Shown here: piece after piece, positions 36,716 to 47,881 of the stretch
Layout of the letters: every line of letters begins with the position of its first letter
How positions within the stretch are numbered: the first letter of the stretch is position 1
From: Tausonia pullulans
Lineage: Eukaryota > Basidiomycota > Tremellomycetes > Cystofilobasidiales > Mrakiaceae
Length of the DNA stretch: 64,000 bases
Direction of reading: 5' to 3'
Assembly (NCBI GenBank): GCA_951802195.1
Contig: OX637635.1
Span: 736,982 to 800,981 of the forward strand
Translations under genes and position numbers: made by a program
Notes under the pieces: model-generated
Told to the model about the DNA's origin: nothing
The model's database searches: none
What the model saw: the letters and a program-made list of their open reading frames with translations, nothing else

Positions 36716-37513
36716 GCCCTAGCTGGTTGGGTAGGACTTGAACCCGAGGCTCTTCATGATGACCACTTCATGGTGGTAGACAGAAAGCCTCATATGACAA
36801 CCCCGCACCCGACTTTCTCTATGCCCAGGGCGACTCGCTTTTCGCCGTGTCATAGCAGGGCCACGGGAGGGAAATGATCGAGCGCATCATTTTCTCCTTA
36901 ATCGGGCCACTGTGTTTGCGCACAGCCCATTCCTTGAATATTTGAAAAAGCTATGGCAACGACGCCAACCTCGCTAATGAAGGGCGTGGCAAGATTGGAG
37001 GTGGCCAAAGTCGTGCTGGGATGAGCTGTAAGTGGGTATAGGCACCGTGGAAAGGTTGGAGTTACTCTTTCATTCTTGGTAGGGGGTCACTATCATTTGA
37101 GATGACCGCCCATGTCCGAGAACGGGCGGCGATCGGTGGCGAACTGTCGGAGAGGTATGGCGATTTACCGAGGACGAGGCAACAAGACGGAGGTGCGAGT
37201 CGTGTCGGTTGCATGTCCTTGTTCGGGTGCAGTTATGGGCCTGTGTTCGGCCTACTTCAAGCTACCCGATCCCGCAGTCTCATCTTCCCCCCCACCCGCG
37301 ACCACGTTCTACGCCAGCACGCAATCGCTACTGTCCATCGCGTCTTCGCCATCCCATTGCAGTCGCCATCTTCGCTGCATTCAGTTCATCCGCATTGCCA
37401 ATTAACTTCCAGATCCCTCTGAACCGGCTATATATGCAATTCTCGTTCGCCCGCATACTTGCCATCGACGTTCTCACATCCATCACAGAGCTACACCTCC
37501 TCGCCTCGACACC
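36716..37513. other. Intergenic region between repeat B and the amidase
   Basis: About 800 bp without a supported gene. Near 36725-36810 the minus strand has a box-B-like GGTTCAAGTCC as in tRNA genes, but no consistent cloverleaf. Promoter elements for the amidase should lie near 37390-37513; TATATATG at 37430 is a candidate TATA element. Confidence 0.35.
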
Positions 37514-39942
37514 ATGCCCTCCGCCACTACTACCATTACCGCCCGCGAATCGTGGGAGTCCATTCGAGACCGCAAACTCTCCCAACGAGACTCACTCCTG
37601 TCCTCCACAGGTTGGCTACTCCCGTTCTCCTCTCCCCTTGTCAAACCCGTCTCCCAAGGCGGCTTGGTCGACGTCACCTCCGTCCCTGCACAATCCGGAA
37701 TCCTCACCTCGCAGGAGCTCGAGATCACCGAGACGGATGGACACATCTTGGTTGGAAAGTTAAAGAGAGGGGAGGTCAAGAGTGTGGATGTTGTCAGGGC
37801 GTTTTGTAAGCGAGCTACGATCGCTCATCAGTTGGTGAGCGCACAGTCCCTCCCCATGAACACATGAGAAACGTACGTCTTCCAGATTTGTGCCTCATGA
37901 CTGACACTCCAGCCCTCCTGCCCCCCTCCGGTCTAGACCAACTGCTTGACCGAAGTGTTCTTCTCCCAAGCCCTGACCGACGCTGCCCTAGCCGACGCCC
38001 ATCTCCTCCGCACCGGCGAGCCCCTTGGTCCCCTGCACGGCCTTCCCGTGTCGCTCAAGGACAACTTTGAGGTCCATGGGTTGGACACGAGCATTGGATT
38101 CGTCGCGTGGGTGGAAGATCCTTGTGTGGCGGATGAACATATTGGGAAGGCCGGCGGTGGGGGCAAGGTGGATGGAGAGGAGGGAGGGAGGAGGAGAGGA
38201 GAGAGCGAGATGACAAAGATCATGAGGAGGGCGGGGGCGGTGTTGTTCTGCAAAACGTGAGCGCAGGCTCAAGCCGATCTTTGAATCCTCCCTGTGCCGA
38301 GGGCTGATTATGTCCTGTGCGACGGAGCACAGCAATGTGCCAACAGCCATGATGATCGCCGAATCATACAACAACGTGCGTTGCTCGCCATCCAACCCAC
38401 CCCCATCTTGCCGCGTGACGGTCCGGTCGTACACACACTGACCAGCCACTCGTGCCTGCATACAGGTCTGGGGATACACCCTCAACCCGCTAAATCGGAA
38501 CTTGTCGTCTGGAGGGAGCTCGGGTGGGGAGAGCGCTTTGCTGGCTATGAAAGGTGAGCTAGAAGCGCATCAGGCGCGTTCCAGGTGATTGGAGGTGGAG
38601 TGGACCTGATACTTGTTGGGGTTGTAGGGTCGCCATTGGGTGTTGGGACTGATATTGGAGGGTGAGTGGTCTGATGTCTACCCGGACTTCATCTACTATG
38701 CTCAGACAACATTGCGCTCTCCCATCATAGATCCATTCGAATCCCCGCCTCCTTCTGCAATCTCTACGGCCTGAAGCCCTCCTATGGCCGTTTCTCCACC
38801 ACCGGTGCTCGTAGCGGTCTACCCGGGCAAGAAGCCGTCCTATCCACCAACGGACCGATGTCCACCTCTCTCGATACCATTAAGCTATGGTCCGAGACGG
38901 TTGTCCGAGCAGAACACTGGAATGAAGACCCAAAAGTTCTTCCTATCCCGTGGAGAGACGTGCGGCTCCCGGAGAGGTTAAGCATTGGGATTGTGTACGA
39001 TGATGGATTGGTTACTCCGCATCCGCCAATTCAGAGGGGTCTGAGGGAGGTGGCGAGGGCATTGGAAGAGGCGGGGCATGAGGTGATAACGTTCAAGCCG
39101 TACGAAGTTATGCAGGCCGGTGAACTGTTGAAGTCGTTCTTCTTAGCCGGTGAGATTTGCTTTCCCTTCTTCGCGTCGTTTGAGACGCACGCTGAACTCA
39201 TCTCCCCCTCGCTGTCGCTCTATCAGACGGCGGCACCGCCATCCGCAAGAACATCGCCGCCTCAGGCGAACCCTGGCCCCAAGGTCTCGTACACTACCAA
39301 CATCTCACCTCGTCCCTCTCCGCCAGCGACCTATGGGAAGTGCAGGTTAAGCGCAACGCCTACGTTGCCGCCTCCAACAAAGCGTGGAACGAGGTGAAGA
39401 CGAGTAGCGGCAGGCCGTTGGATGGGGTTATCGCGCCGGTTTCGCCTTATCCTGGGTGTTTGCAGTGAGTCTCATGGGAGTGGGCTGATGAAGAGGACCG
39501 GAGAGCTGATGTGACCGTGATCGTCGGAATAGTCACACGTTTGAGTACGGTCTGTACAGCGTTCTCTGGAACCTTTTGGGTGTGTACATGGCTCCTTCCT
39601 CGATCATATTGAGCTCCCTGATCGATGTGTTTCCAAAACTCTTCCAGATCAAACGTCCTGCACCTTCCCTGTCACGCGTGCCGACCCCGCCAAAGACGCC
39701 TTCGATCATTCTTACACCCCTCTCAACCCATTCGACGAGAAGTGTTGGAAGTCATGTGAGCCGAGGGCGGTGGCCATCAGCTGGTGATGTGAGCTGATAT
39801 ATCGCACAAACCACCTCCAGATGACCCGGAGAGACACGCGGGCGGAGCGGTGGCTTTGCAGCTAATTGGAAAGAGGTTGGAGGAAGAGAAGGTGTTGGCC
39901 ATGACGGAAGTGATTGCTGCTGTGTTGAAGGCGCAGGCATGA
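37514..39942 (+). CDS. Amidase-signature family hydrolase (acetamidase-like)
   Basis: Hydrolyses amides to acid plus ammonia. The start MPSATTTITARESWESIRDR is at 37514. The catalytic triad of the family is visible: Lys in GLPVSLKDNFEVHG (near 38050), cis-Ser in NLSSGGSSGGESALLAMK (near 38500) and the nucleophilic Ser in GTDIGGSIRIPASFCNLYGL, which is split by an intron after GG. It also has NVPTAMMIAESYNN and GLKPSYGRFSTTGARSGLPG. The C-terminal part reads YGLYSVLWNLLDQTSCTFPV and LQLIGKRLEEEKVLAMTEV, ending AVLKAQA (stop 39940-39942). About ten exons; the exon GSPLGVGTDIGG is only about 40 nt. The gene is bracketed by inverted repeat copies B and C. The closest relatives are fungal general amidases; the substrate is not deducible. 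Confidence 0.87.
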
Positions 39943-39954
39943 GGGACGTGGACT

Positions 39955-40421
39955 CTGAAATTGGCCCAAGGGTTGAAGGTTGACGAGGATGGGTGAGGAG
40001 TAGCGTGAGTGGAGCATTGAAACTTGAGTGGTGGAGTTGGCACGGGATCGCTTCAAGGTCTTGGACAGGTCTACCGAATGCAACGCGATAAACGAAGTGC
40101 ACAATAAAATCTACGCTGAACTTGGAGGTTCATAACCACGGGTGAGAACAACAGAGGGGATGAGAAGGATGAGATCTCAATGGAATATGTGGCATGATGG
40201 GACGAGAAAGGAAAGGATGAGAGAGCAAGAGTGTGGGGCGAATGACAAATGAGAAGAAGGGGAGGGTATGCTGAAGGAAGAGGTTGGAGAGGCGAACCGC
40301 GCAGATCATCCGACGCACGTGTAGTAAAACATCAGGTCGCAGGCACAGGAGCGCACAGACGTGGAAGTGGTCAGGTGCAGCAGAACCGCGGCGGCGAGAC
40401 CGGGAGATCCTGACAGGAGAG
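39955..40421 (+). repeat. Dispersed repeat copy C
   Basis: Plus orientation, starting near TCTGAAATTGGCCCAAGGGT and ending GAGATCCTGACA (about 40421). It is the closest relative of copy B, and the two form an inverted pair of about 450 bp around the amidase gene. It begins about 12 bp after the amidase stop, so the amidase 3' UTR must lie in repeat sequence. Confidence 0.82.
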
Positions 40422-40759
40422 GGGTGATGCATGAATGGGGAGGGGGAGGGATGAGAGGGGAAAATGTTCATGGTAGTAAAAACGGACAGAGGAAGAGGAG
40501 ATGGGAGTGGGATAGTACAACAAGGGGAAGTGCGGAAGAAGATGGTGGAGAGGAAAGATGAAGGAAAGAAGATATTCAAGTCACACACCGATCTTTCGAA
40601 CGATCGGCCGCCGTCTCTTCCCCATGCTCCTTGGTATCAGCCATCGTCACCATCGCCACCATTACTTTCGCCATCAGTACCATCGCCCCCTTTACCACCA
40701 CCAGCATCACTCCGAACAGCTCGTGTACGACCAATATACCTGACCTACACTTGTTTACT

Positions 40760-41520
40760 TGTAGCTCGCCTTGAAGAAGCTGGCATCGACCTGTCACAGG
40801 CGTACCCGCAGTATCCAGTCAAGCCAAAGAACTTGTCTGAAGCCAAGAGTGTTCGTAATACAGAGCAGAACCATGATGTGGGCCAACATCACTTTCGCCG
40901 CATTGGACTCGTTGTGACCACGTTGCCGTACTGTCCAGGACCGAGGAAAACACCCCGACCTCAGGAAGAAAGCTCTTTTTTCGCTGTTACCGAGGTTATC
41001 CAGATCAGTGCTCACCTCGGTATCGAGTAAGTAAATGCCCCGCTAGAACGATCAAAGGAAACTCCCACCTGACAGAAGCACTCCCCTCTAGGCTCGTCGG
41101 CGTCGGGCCCTCTCAACTATGCGACCAACCACAGACAGGCTCTGCTCTGCATTGAGCCTTTCTCTGACCCGTCTGTGGCGCACCATCGCAGCTTGACTCT
41201 GCACCCGGATTCGGTGGCGACACCTTGTGGGCGTCTGACTTCTCGGCCTACGACAAGTTAACTCCCATGTTTGGGTCGTTAATCGAGGGTTTTCAGGGAG
41301 TGTACGTTGCCCGCATCCATTGGGGAAGAAAAGGCAAGTGGAAAGCTGAATGCTGCTCCTTCCTCCGTCCGTCCAGCTACCAATCTGCGGACAAGTACAA
41401 GAATCCGGAGAGCCTGAATGGATCTGAGTTTTAAATTCGAGGAAGCATCCTCTGGTCCGAACTCACCCATACGTGTGGTCAGCGAAGGAGCCAAACTCTT
41501 CGTTGACTAGCCAGACCTTG
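40760..41520 (+). pseudogene. Relic of a TauD/TfdA-type Fe(II)/2-oxoglutarate dioxygenase
   Basis: The segment at 41200-41290 reads GGDTLWASDFSAYDKLTP and then LIEGFQG, a strong match to the conserved core of fungal taurine/sulfonate dioxygenases (GGDTLWAS...AYD.LSP). Upstream, an open stretch LARLEEAGIDLSQAYPQYPV to ISAHLGIE (40764-41030, followed by a GTAAGT donor) may be the N-terminal exon. Downstream, EGAKLFVD is followed by stops in all frames before a full C-terminal iron-binding Arg/His region appears. I therefore call it a pseudogene. The family transfers oxygen to taurine or related sulfonates, releasing sulfite. Confidence 0.5.
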
Positions 41521-41769
41521 CTGAGACCTGGACGACTAAGGCTTCCCGTCTGCAAGGATGTTTCTTATGGCCGTTGGTCGGTGAAAATCCTGTACCACCG
41601 AAAGCTGGAGGAGTGGAGCCTTGTCTCGATGAGATCTTGCTTCCTTAAAGGTCACAGATACCGTCTGATCCAATCCGCTCGTCATATACCTCTCATCTCA
41701 GGTTACATCCTGAATATTCGATAACATCCTTCACCCGTCATCTCGAAGCACTGCCAGACTTGCTTAGTT

Positions 41770-43900
41770 TCAAGCCTTGGCCTCGATGTGCCTGCCCCCG
41801 AGGCCCACTTTCTGAGCGAGTACCCCGCCTTGAGTGGCGACCTTGCGTTGAGCGCACGACATCTCGAGCCTGGGAGAGATCCGCACCAGTCAGACACAAG
41901 GCGCATAGGGTAGAACGACCGGACACTCACTGCTTGGCGTCACCATCAACCTTATCCTGGTCGTTGAGAGACCAGTTCAAAAACTCGCTGGTCATGTTCG
42001 GCTGGAAAGTCTCGGGTACGATACCGAGCCTCTTCGAGTACGCGGTGACCTGTCAGGCGAGAAGTTAGCGATGGGAAAAAGGACTCTGATGGTGATGCAC
42101 TCTCACCTTGTTCCAGTCTCTCTGGACGTTGGCAAGGTCAGCAGACATGTAGTTGAACGACCGATCGAACTGAAGTGCGTTCAGACGAGTCGTCATGGCC
42201 GGCTTGACGGCACAGTACTTCTGCCAAGCAACGACAGGGTCCTTGAAGAGGAGATCGGCCCCACGCTTGACGGCCCGCATGAAGGCAGCAGTCTCGCCTG
42301 GGTGCGAAGAGATCCAGTCTGAGCGGGTTTTAATCAGGTAAGTACAGGTTCATAGTTGACATAGGTTCGATGAAAGCGAACCTTCGTTGCCGCTGATGAA
42401 GTTATGCCCAATGTCAGTAGACCAGGATTCATCCGGAAACCACGGAAGCTTACATATAAAGGATCGAGCAAAAGCAGCCTTGAACAATGTAGTTGAATGA
42501 GTTGCGCAATCATCAGGGAATGCAAAGTACGCCACTCACAGCAGCCCAGTTCGGCGAGCTGGTCGATGCGCAGCATCTTGACGTCGGTAGCGGCTCTACC
42601 GTTGGCCTTGCACCACTCCTCCAGCTGTGAGAGTTGTCCCGCAGACATACGGACGTTTGGGTCAATGGCCGAGGAAAGGGAAACGAAAGACACAAGCATC
42701 CCTAGCGCATGCATTATCATGGGCAGGTTCAGGCGATATAATCTCAGCTCAACCACCGCGTTAATTTGCACTCCTGCTCACACGTCACAAGGACGGTAAG
42801 ACGAGAGGCACGCAACTGGAAGGCACTCGCTGCTTGTGTGGCTTTCGCTCGAGCCTCCTGCCTCGATGGAGAGGGGAGTGACTCGTACCCGCACAGCGGT
42901 TTCCGGTCAATTGACCGTCGCGATTCGCTGCTGCCTCCTGGTTCTTCGTATCGAGAATTGCTTTGGCGCACGCCAACAGGGATGCTCCACAGGAGACTGT
43001 CTCATCTCACCTCGACCTGTTGGACTGGGAAGAGCAAAGTACGCTGGTCAGCCGCAGAATAATTTTAACGCAGAGTAGCTGCAACAGTTCACTGTTCTCA
43101 AGTCCGATTCCTGCGTCGATCGTGCCCTCGATGATGGCCTTGGAGATGTTCATGCCACAGCGAACAGCAGTGTAGTCTTCCGGGGTCATTCCTGGATGGC
43201 AGTAGTGTATAAGCATCACGCTTGCGACTCAACATTCCTGGGCCGGGCGGGTACGACGTACCGTAGTACTTGGTCAACTCGTCAATTTGGATCTGCAGCA
43301 GGAGCATTGGTCAGTGGAGCACTCAGAATTTTGGCCATACTACGCCTGCGAACCTTGCCAAACTCTCCGACGTAGCCGATGCGTTTTCCTTTGAGACTCT
43401 TGAAGTCAGAAGTGACGCCGGACCCCTGCAGTGAGGAGGTGTAGAGGAAGATCAGTCTCAGGAGCCACATAGCAGCGCTTAAATGGACGTTACCTCGAGG
43501 TAAAGGACTCCAGTGAAAGGCTCATCCATCAAGGTGCCGATCGACTTGATGGGGAAGCCACGAGCCTTGCCGGCAATGGTGTGGATCATGGCCTTGGTGC
43601 CGAGGTCGGCCTTTCCGCTTCCGATGAGCTCGGTAACGTCGGATGGGTCACTGTCATGCATACGAGCATTCAGTGTTGGTCGAGTTGGTTGGTTCAGCTG
43701 AGAGTTCTTTCCAATCACTTTGGCTCAAGGATGGCAACCTTGATGCCCTCGTCTTTGAAGTAGCCTTCACTCTGAGCCAGGAAGATCGGAGCGTGGTACG
43801 GCGTGGCGTGCCTAAGGAGGGTCTGTCAGCCGGTCAGTCAATGGGCCCCCTTATTTGAGACTTACCAGTTAAGCAGGAAGGTGATCTTGTTGGTAGACAT
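41770..43900 (-). CDS. THI5: HMP-P synthase (Thi5/NMT1), thiamine pyrimidine biosynthesis
   Basis: Single-turnover enzyme that builds the thiamine pyrimidine from its own bound PLP and an active-site His. The start [12 protein letters not shown] is at 43900. Landmarks: [39 protein letters not shown] (Lys and His four apart, matching Lys62/His66 of the yeast-type enzyme), [54 protein letters not shown] and the Cys-rich iron site LGCCCFCSILYI. The end is [20 protein letters not shown] and GGRHIEAKA, stop 41770-41772. Correct reading needs two micro-exons: 14 nt at 43011-43024 (giving ENIQQVELEEW) and 11 nt at 42382-42392 (giving YIGNEDW). One intron (42629-43010) is near 380 nt, long for this window. 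I saw no TPP riboswitch. Confidence 0.9.
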
Positions 43901-44545
43901 TGTGTTGAGCAACAGTATTGATGTGTGTGGATGTGCGCGCGATTGAGGTCAGATGCGGGCAGTGAACTAAGATGCCTCCCGCACTTTTGAGGGCGATTGC
44001 TGCTTCCAACCTGTCCGAACACCCCGAACCGCGACTACCGTCGAAATTGGTCTACGGACGGGGGAACGGGTCTCCGTCTACTATCGGGGTGCCGTCCACC
44101 CGATTTCACACATATTGCCCGAACGCTATTCTTTGTGGCGTCCGCCCGAGGTTGAGTCGGAACAAGGAATGATACTTAAGACCACGTGTAATGAGTAGCG
44201 CGGTCATGTGCGATGCGCAAGAATAGAGTTTCATAGAAAAGACTATTGGAAAACAAACAGATGGAGCGAACGTGGCCATTGTCGTTGACCACGTTCTGTG
44301 CCGATAAGTAGTGAAGAGGCGGCCACTAGCGATTGATCTCCATAGTTGATCGCGTAGCGGGATTCAGGCGGAGCGAATGGTGAAGTTTGTGCAGATTGGG
44401 CTTGCCATTAAGGCGATGCTGCTTATAGGCAGATTTGAGCAGGTCAGAAGATAGGGAGGGAGCGGATCAATGAAACGACGATGTCTTTTTTCAATCCACC
44501 ATCGCTTCCTTGTGAGTCTCGCCGTCATCTACCAAGAATCACATG
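43901..44545. promoter_or_regulatory. THI5 upstream region
   Basis: About 645 bp between the THI5 start and repeat copy D; it should hold the THI5 promoter. I looked for conserved TPP-aptamer blocks (CTGAGA and ACCTGAT with GCGTAGGGA) on the minus strand here and did not find a convincing set. Confidence 0.35.
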
Positions 44546-44934
44546 TGTCAGGACTGACCCAAGGGTCGAGGGTTGATAGGATGGGTGAGAAGAAGGGTGA
44601 ATATGGGGGAGTAAACTGAAGTGCTAGCAGTGGTACAAGCTCGCTTCGAGGTCTTGGGCAGGTTTGTTGAATCCTAATGATAGTCATAGTACAGAACAAA
44701 AGTCTACGATGAACTTCGGGCTTTATGGACGAGGTTGAGAACGGGGGGCGGGGGGCGCGGGGGGGGATATGGGAAGGACCCGAGAGCAAGGAATGTGGAA
44801 CAGATGAAACAAAGTAAGGAATGAAGAAATGAAAATGCTGAGTGAGCAAGGGAAAAGCTAAACCGGCGCTGAGTTCGCCAGGCGCAAGACGAGGTGACAA
44901 ATCCAAAAGATCCGCAATCCGGGAGATCTTGACA
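44546..44934 (+). repeat. Dispersed repeat copy D
   Basis: Full-length: starts TGTCAGGACTGACCCAAGGG and ends GGGAGATCTTGACA. It has the family core GCTTCGAGGTCTTGGGCAGG and ACAAAAGTCTACGATGAACT, and an internal G-rich run (about 44740-44765). The flanks (ACATG on the left, CCTCG on the right) show no target-site duplication. Confidence 0.85.
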
Positions 44935-46177
44935 CCTCGCGTGACTTTCTCTGTCCGCCTTCACGTCTTCTATCAACAACCTCAACCATCCTTTTACTGA
45001 AGATGTTTCAAAATGTTGATGAACAAGGCGGTGCAGATGGTTGGCCATCAATATCGTGTTCCCTTCTGAAGTGAGGTTTCTCGGTGGACTATGCAATTCA
45101 GGCTGCTTCCGCGTAGCCATCGCCACAAGGGTATTGCGTGGGGAGGACATCAAGATAGCGAGTACCAGATCAAACTTGAGGCTTTGATGAAGAATCACAA
45201 CCTGCTCAACGAGGGAGTCTGCTGACTAAGCAAGCACTCGGGCGTGTACTTGTTATTAGAGATCATCAACTTTGGCGGCAGTCTAGAGCGCAGCGCAGCC
45301 GTCGAGCTAGTTGTGCTTTGAGAAGAAGACGCGCATGGACACGTGTCGGCCCGCAAGATTCATGACCGAGTTCCTTGTGACCGTCTTTTATCCAGGGCTT
45401 CCATGGGGGGGGGGGGGGAAGAAAGGCTGCGCGATGCCGCTCGAGCTGTTCGACACGCGAGAAGGAAGGCGCGGTCCGGGAGGATACAGTTAGGAAAGGC
45501 AGGGAGAGCGAGGATGCTGCTGGACCGGTGATACTCTATGTTTCGATGCTTGTGACGACGAGTCATCCTGGATGCGGCTGGAGAACAGAGGGAGGGCTGC
45601 TGAAGAAAAAATGGTCGGGCATGCTGGAGAACTGTAAGGGCTGGAACTGGAAAGTTGTCGGTCCTGGGGTTGAACTTAACCGCATTCCAAAAGTATACAA
45701 CTGAGCTTTTCTAACAATTTGGGAGGAGAGCGTCGGCAAATGTTGTGAAAGAAAGACCGGGAGATCAAGAGGATGACGCTGCCAACTACTAGCTGACTAA
45801 TGCTGTGATTGAGCCAAAAAAATAATGTTTTCTGAAAGTGTTGGTTGGTCGCTGAGATTGTGGTAATATCTGAGAAAAAATCCAGCCCCAAGAAGGAAGA
45901 TGGCGAGAAAACATGGGAGGGAGAGGGTGAGTGAAGCGGAAGAAGGGAAGGAGGACTGCCTGCTCACGACCCGCGTGGTAGGCGCGTCCGGTCAGCCGTC
46001 TTCTCGCCATCTTTCCTCCCTTAGGCCGGCTTTAGATCTCAAGTAATACCCCTCATGACTCCAGACACCTCGTTAGATTTGACCAGTGAATTCCCAGCCT
46101 CCGCTGTCCTTAACAACCACCAGCGCAGGCACAAGCTCAAGAACGAAGTCGCATCGCATAGCATCACCTGCTCTTCC
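44935..46177. other. Intergenic region with no supported gene
   Basis: About 1.2 kb. It contains a 13-G run (about 45406-45418) and several short ORFs without recognisable motifs. The part near 45800-46170 precedes the 3' end of PAD1. I see no repeat of the main family here. Confidence 0.35.
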
Positions 46178-47196
46178 TTATCCGCGCAACCCTCCCGCCC
46201 ACCGCTCGAACCCTTCGACGTGGATGCCCATTGAGTCGAGGATGCGCCCGACCGTCTGGTTGATGATGTCGTCGATCGACTGGGGGCGGATGTAGAACGC
46301 GGGCAGAGGAGGGAAGATAACGGCGCCTGCTCGGCGGAGGAACAGCCTGACAGAAGCCGTCGTGTTCTGTCAGAAACGCAGGGAAAGACAAGGAGCAGGA
46401 GAAAAGAGGATTAGGAAGACGCGCACATGTTGTCCAGGTGGATTTCGCTCAACGGCGTCTCGCGTACGACCAGCATCAGCTTTCTCCCCTCTTTCAGGCA
46501 AACGTCGGCTGACCGCGTGATGAGGTCGTCACAGAATCCTGTGCGGATCGCCGAGAGCGTTTTCATCGAGCCTGCCACCCCGCCGAACTCGAGACTGGTC
46601 AACGAAGAGCGCGCGCGTCGGACAAGCTCAATCCGAGGGAGAGACGCACAAGGGATGACGATCATGCCGTCATGCAGGAAGGATCCGCTCGAAGGTGCAG
46701 CTGCCATGTCGTTCATGTTGTGATTGACAGTCGCCAGCTCTCTGACCTGCTCCGTCCTCACGTGTGTGCCGCGCAGACCAATCAGCAGCGAACTGGCACC
46801 GAAAGCGGAGCGCAGCAGGACGCACCTCCGATGCCGTCTTGTCCGTCTCATACTTGAGCGTCGCGACCGCCCACTTGCTCAGGATCAGGTGCGTCTCTAT
46901 ACCAAGCTCCTGCAGGACCTGGAGGAGGCGGATGGCGAGTACGGCGCCGGTTGCACCCGTGACGGCGACGACGAATCGTTGTGGACGGGGAGGGGCGAGT
47001 CGGAGACCAGTGCTGGGCGTGGAGGAGGAAGGGCTGGCGGCGCTCGGGGTGACAAGCGCTGTGTCCGACGCCTCGACGTCAGAGGACGAGGGAGAGGCGG
47101 GCTCTGCAGGAAGGGAGCAGCCTGTCAGGTTACTGGAGCTCAGGGAGGATGCGATCCTCCTCTGATGCACTCACTGGACGAGAAGAAAGACGGCAT
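46178..47196 (-). CDS. PAD1: Flavin prenyltransferase Pad1 (UbiX family)
   Basis: Makes prenylated FMN, the cofactor of UbiD decarboxylases, from FMN and dimethylallyl phosphate. The start MPSFFSS at 47196 is followed by an intron. The mature core starts RFVVAVTGATGAVLAIRLLQ (flavin-binding N-terminus), then ETHLILSKWAVATLKYETD, ATVNHNMNDMAAAPSSGSF, HDGMIVIPCSMKTLSAIRTG, DLITRSADVCLKEGRKLMLV, RETPLSEIHLDNM and RRAGAVIFPPLPAFYIRPQS. It ends HVEGFERWAGGLRG, stop 46178-46180. Core length is normal for UbiX. The Ser-rich leader between the start and RPQRFVV could be a weak mitochondrial signal, as Pad1 is mitochondrial in yeast. It is head-to-head with FDC1. Confidence 0.93.
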
Positions 47197-47881
47197 TTCA
47201 AGCGATTGGCCGGCGTGATTTGAGCGTACTGAAGCTGGAGGTGCGGGTAGCGAAGGGGATAAAAAAAGGATATTGCATTAGGCCTAAGCATCTCCAGCGC
47301 CTAAGAGCGCCTCGGGGTCGAAGTTGAGCAGTGACTGATCCCCGCTCAGTGATGTAGGGGAGGGGCGAAGTGGCCTAGCGGGTGGGGGGGCTGGTCGACC
47401 CTGCCGGCTGCGTTACTGCTGACAAGAGAAGTTGACGTGAACGCCACCGGACCAAATCCAAGCCCTAACGAGCCAAAATTGGGCACATCTGGCTGCTTGA
47501 AAGCTCAGCTGATGCCCTCTGCCTTGGGATGCTGTCGTCTTGAGGTGCGGAGGGGTATGCTGTGCGTTTCTGACAGTCAGGCAGGCAGCGCAGGCCAGGC
47601 GCCGCGGTCGTCGTTCGTCTCGCACCGCGCACCCATTCACCTCGTCCTGCTCACCAGATTCGGCCATATGGCAGAACCTTATCGAAGACTCCGACACGCT
47701 TACAAGAGCAATTGTGACTCAAAAGACGCCCTTCCCAATCAGGTCTTCGCACCGCGGGCGGCGAAAGTCTCGAGGAGTAGCTTAAAAGCGACGCAGAGAC
47801 GTTATTCTCTGACGGTCTCCCACTCCGCCTTCCATCCTTCCCTTCCTTCCCCAACCCTTCCCTCATTTCCCTTCTCTCAAC
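47197..47881. promoter_or_regulatory. Shared divergent promoter region of PAD1 and FDC1
   Basis: 685 bp between the two start codons. CT-rich blocks (47820-47880) precede the FDC1 ATG. Both genes must be on together for decarboxylase activity, so shared control is likely, but I cannot identify a specific operator. Confidence 0.45.

Noticed and set aside
36725-36815. tRNA-like sequence on the minus strand with a B-box (GGTTCAAGTCC) and a small hairpin
   Set aside because: The acceptor arms do not pair, the anticodon loop would have six bases, and no A-box is seen at the right distance. At best a tRNA remnant.
41225-41434. Treating the GGDTLWAS ORF as an intact small gene
   Set aside because: It covers only the middle of a TauD-type enzyme and lacks the iron-binding His/Arg parts; stops follow in every frame.
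45406-45418. G-run as a possible G-quadruplex or telomere seed
   Set aside because: It is a plain homopolymer with no spaced G-tracts and no link to the 13-bp array.
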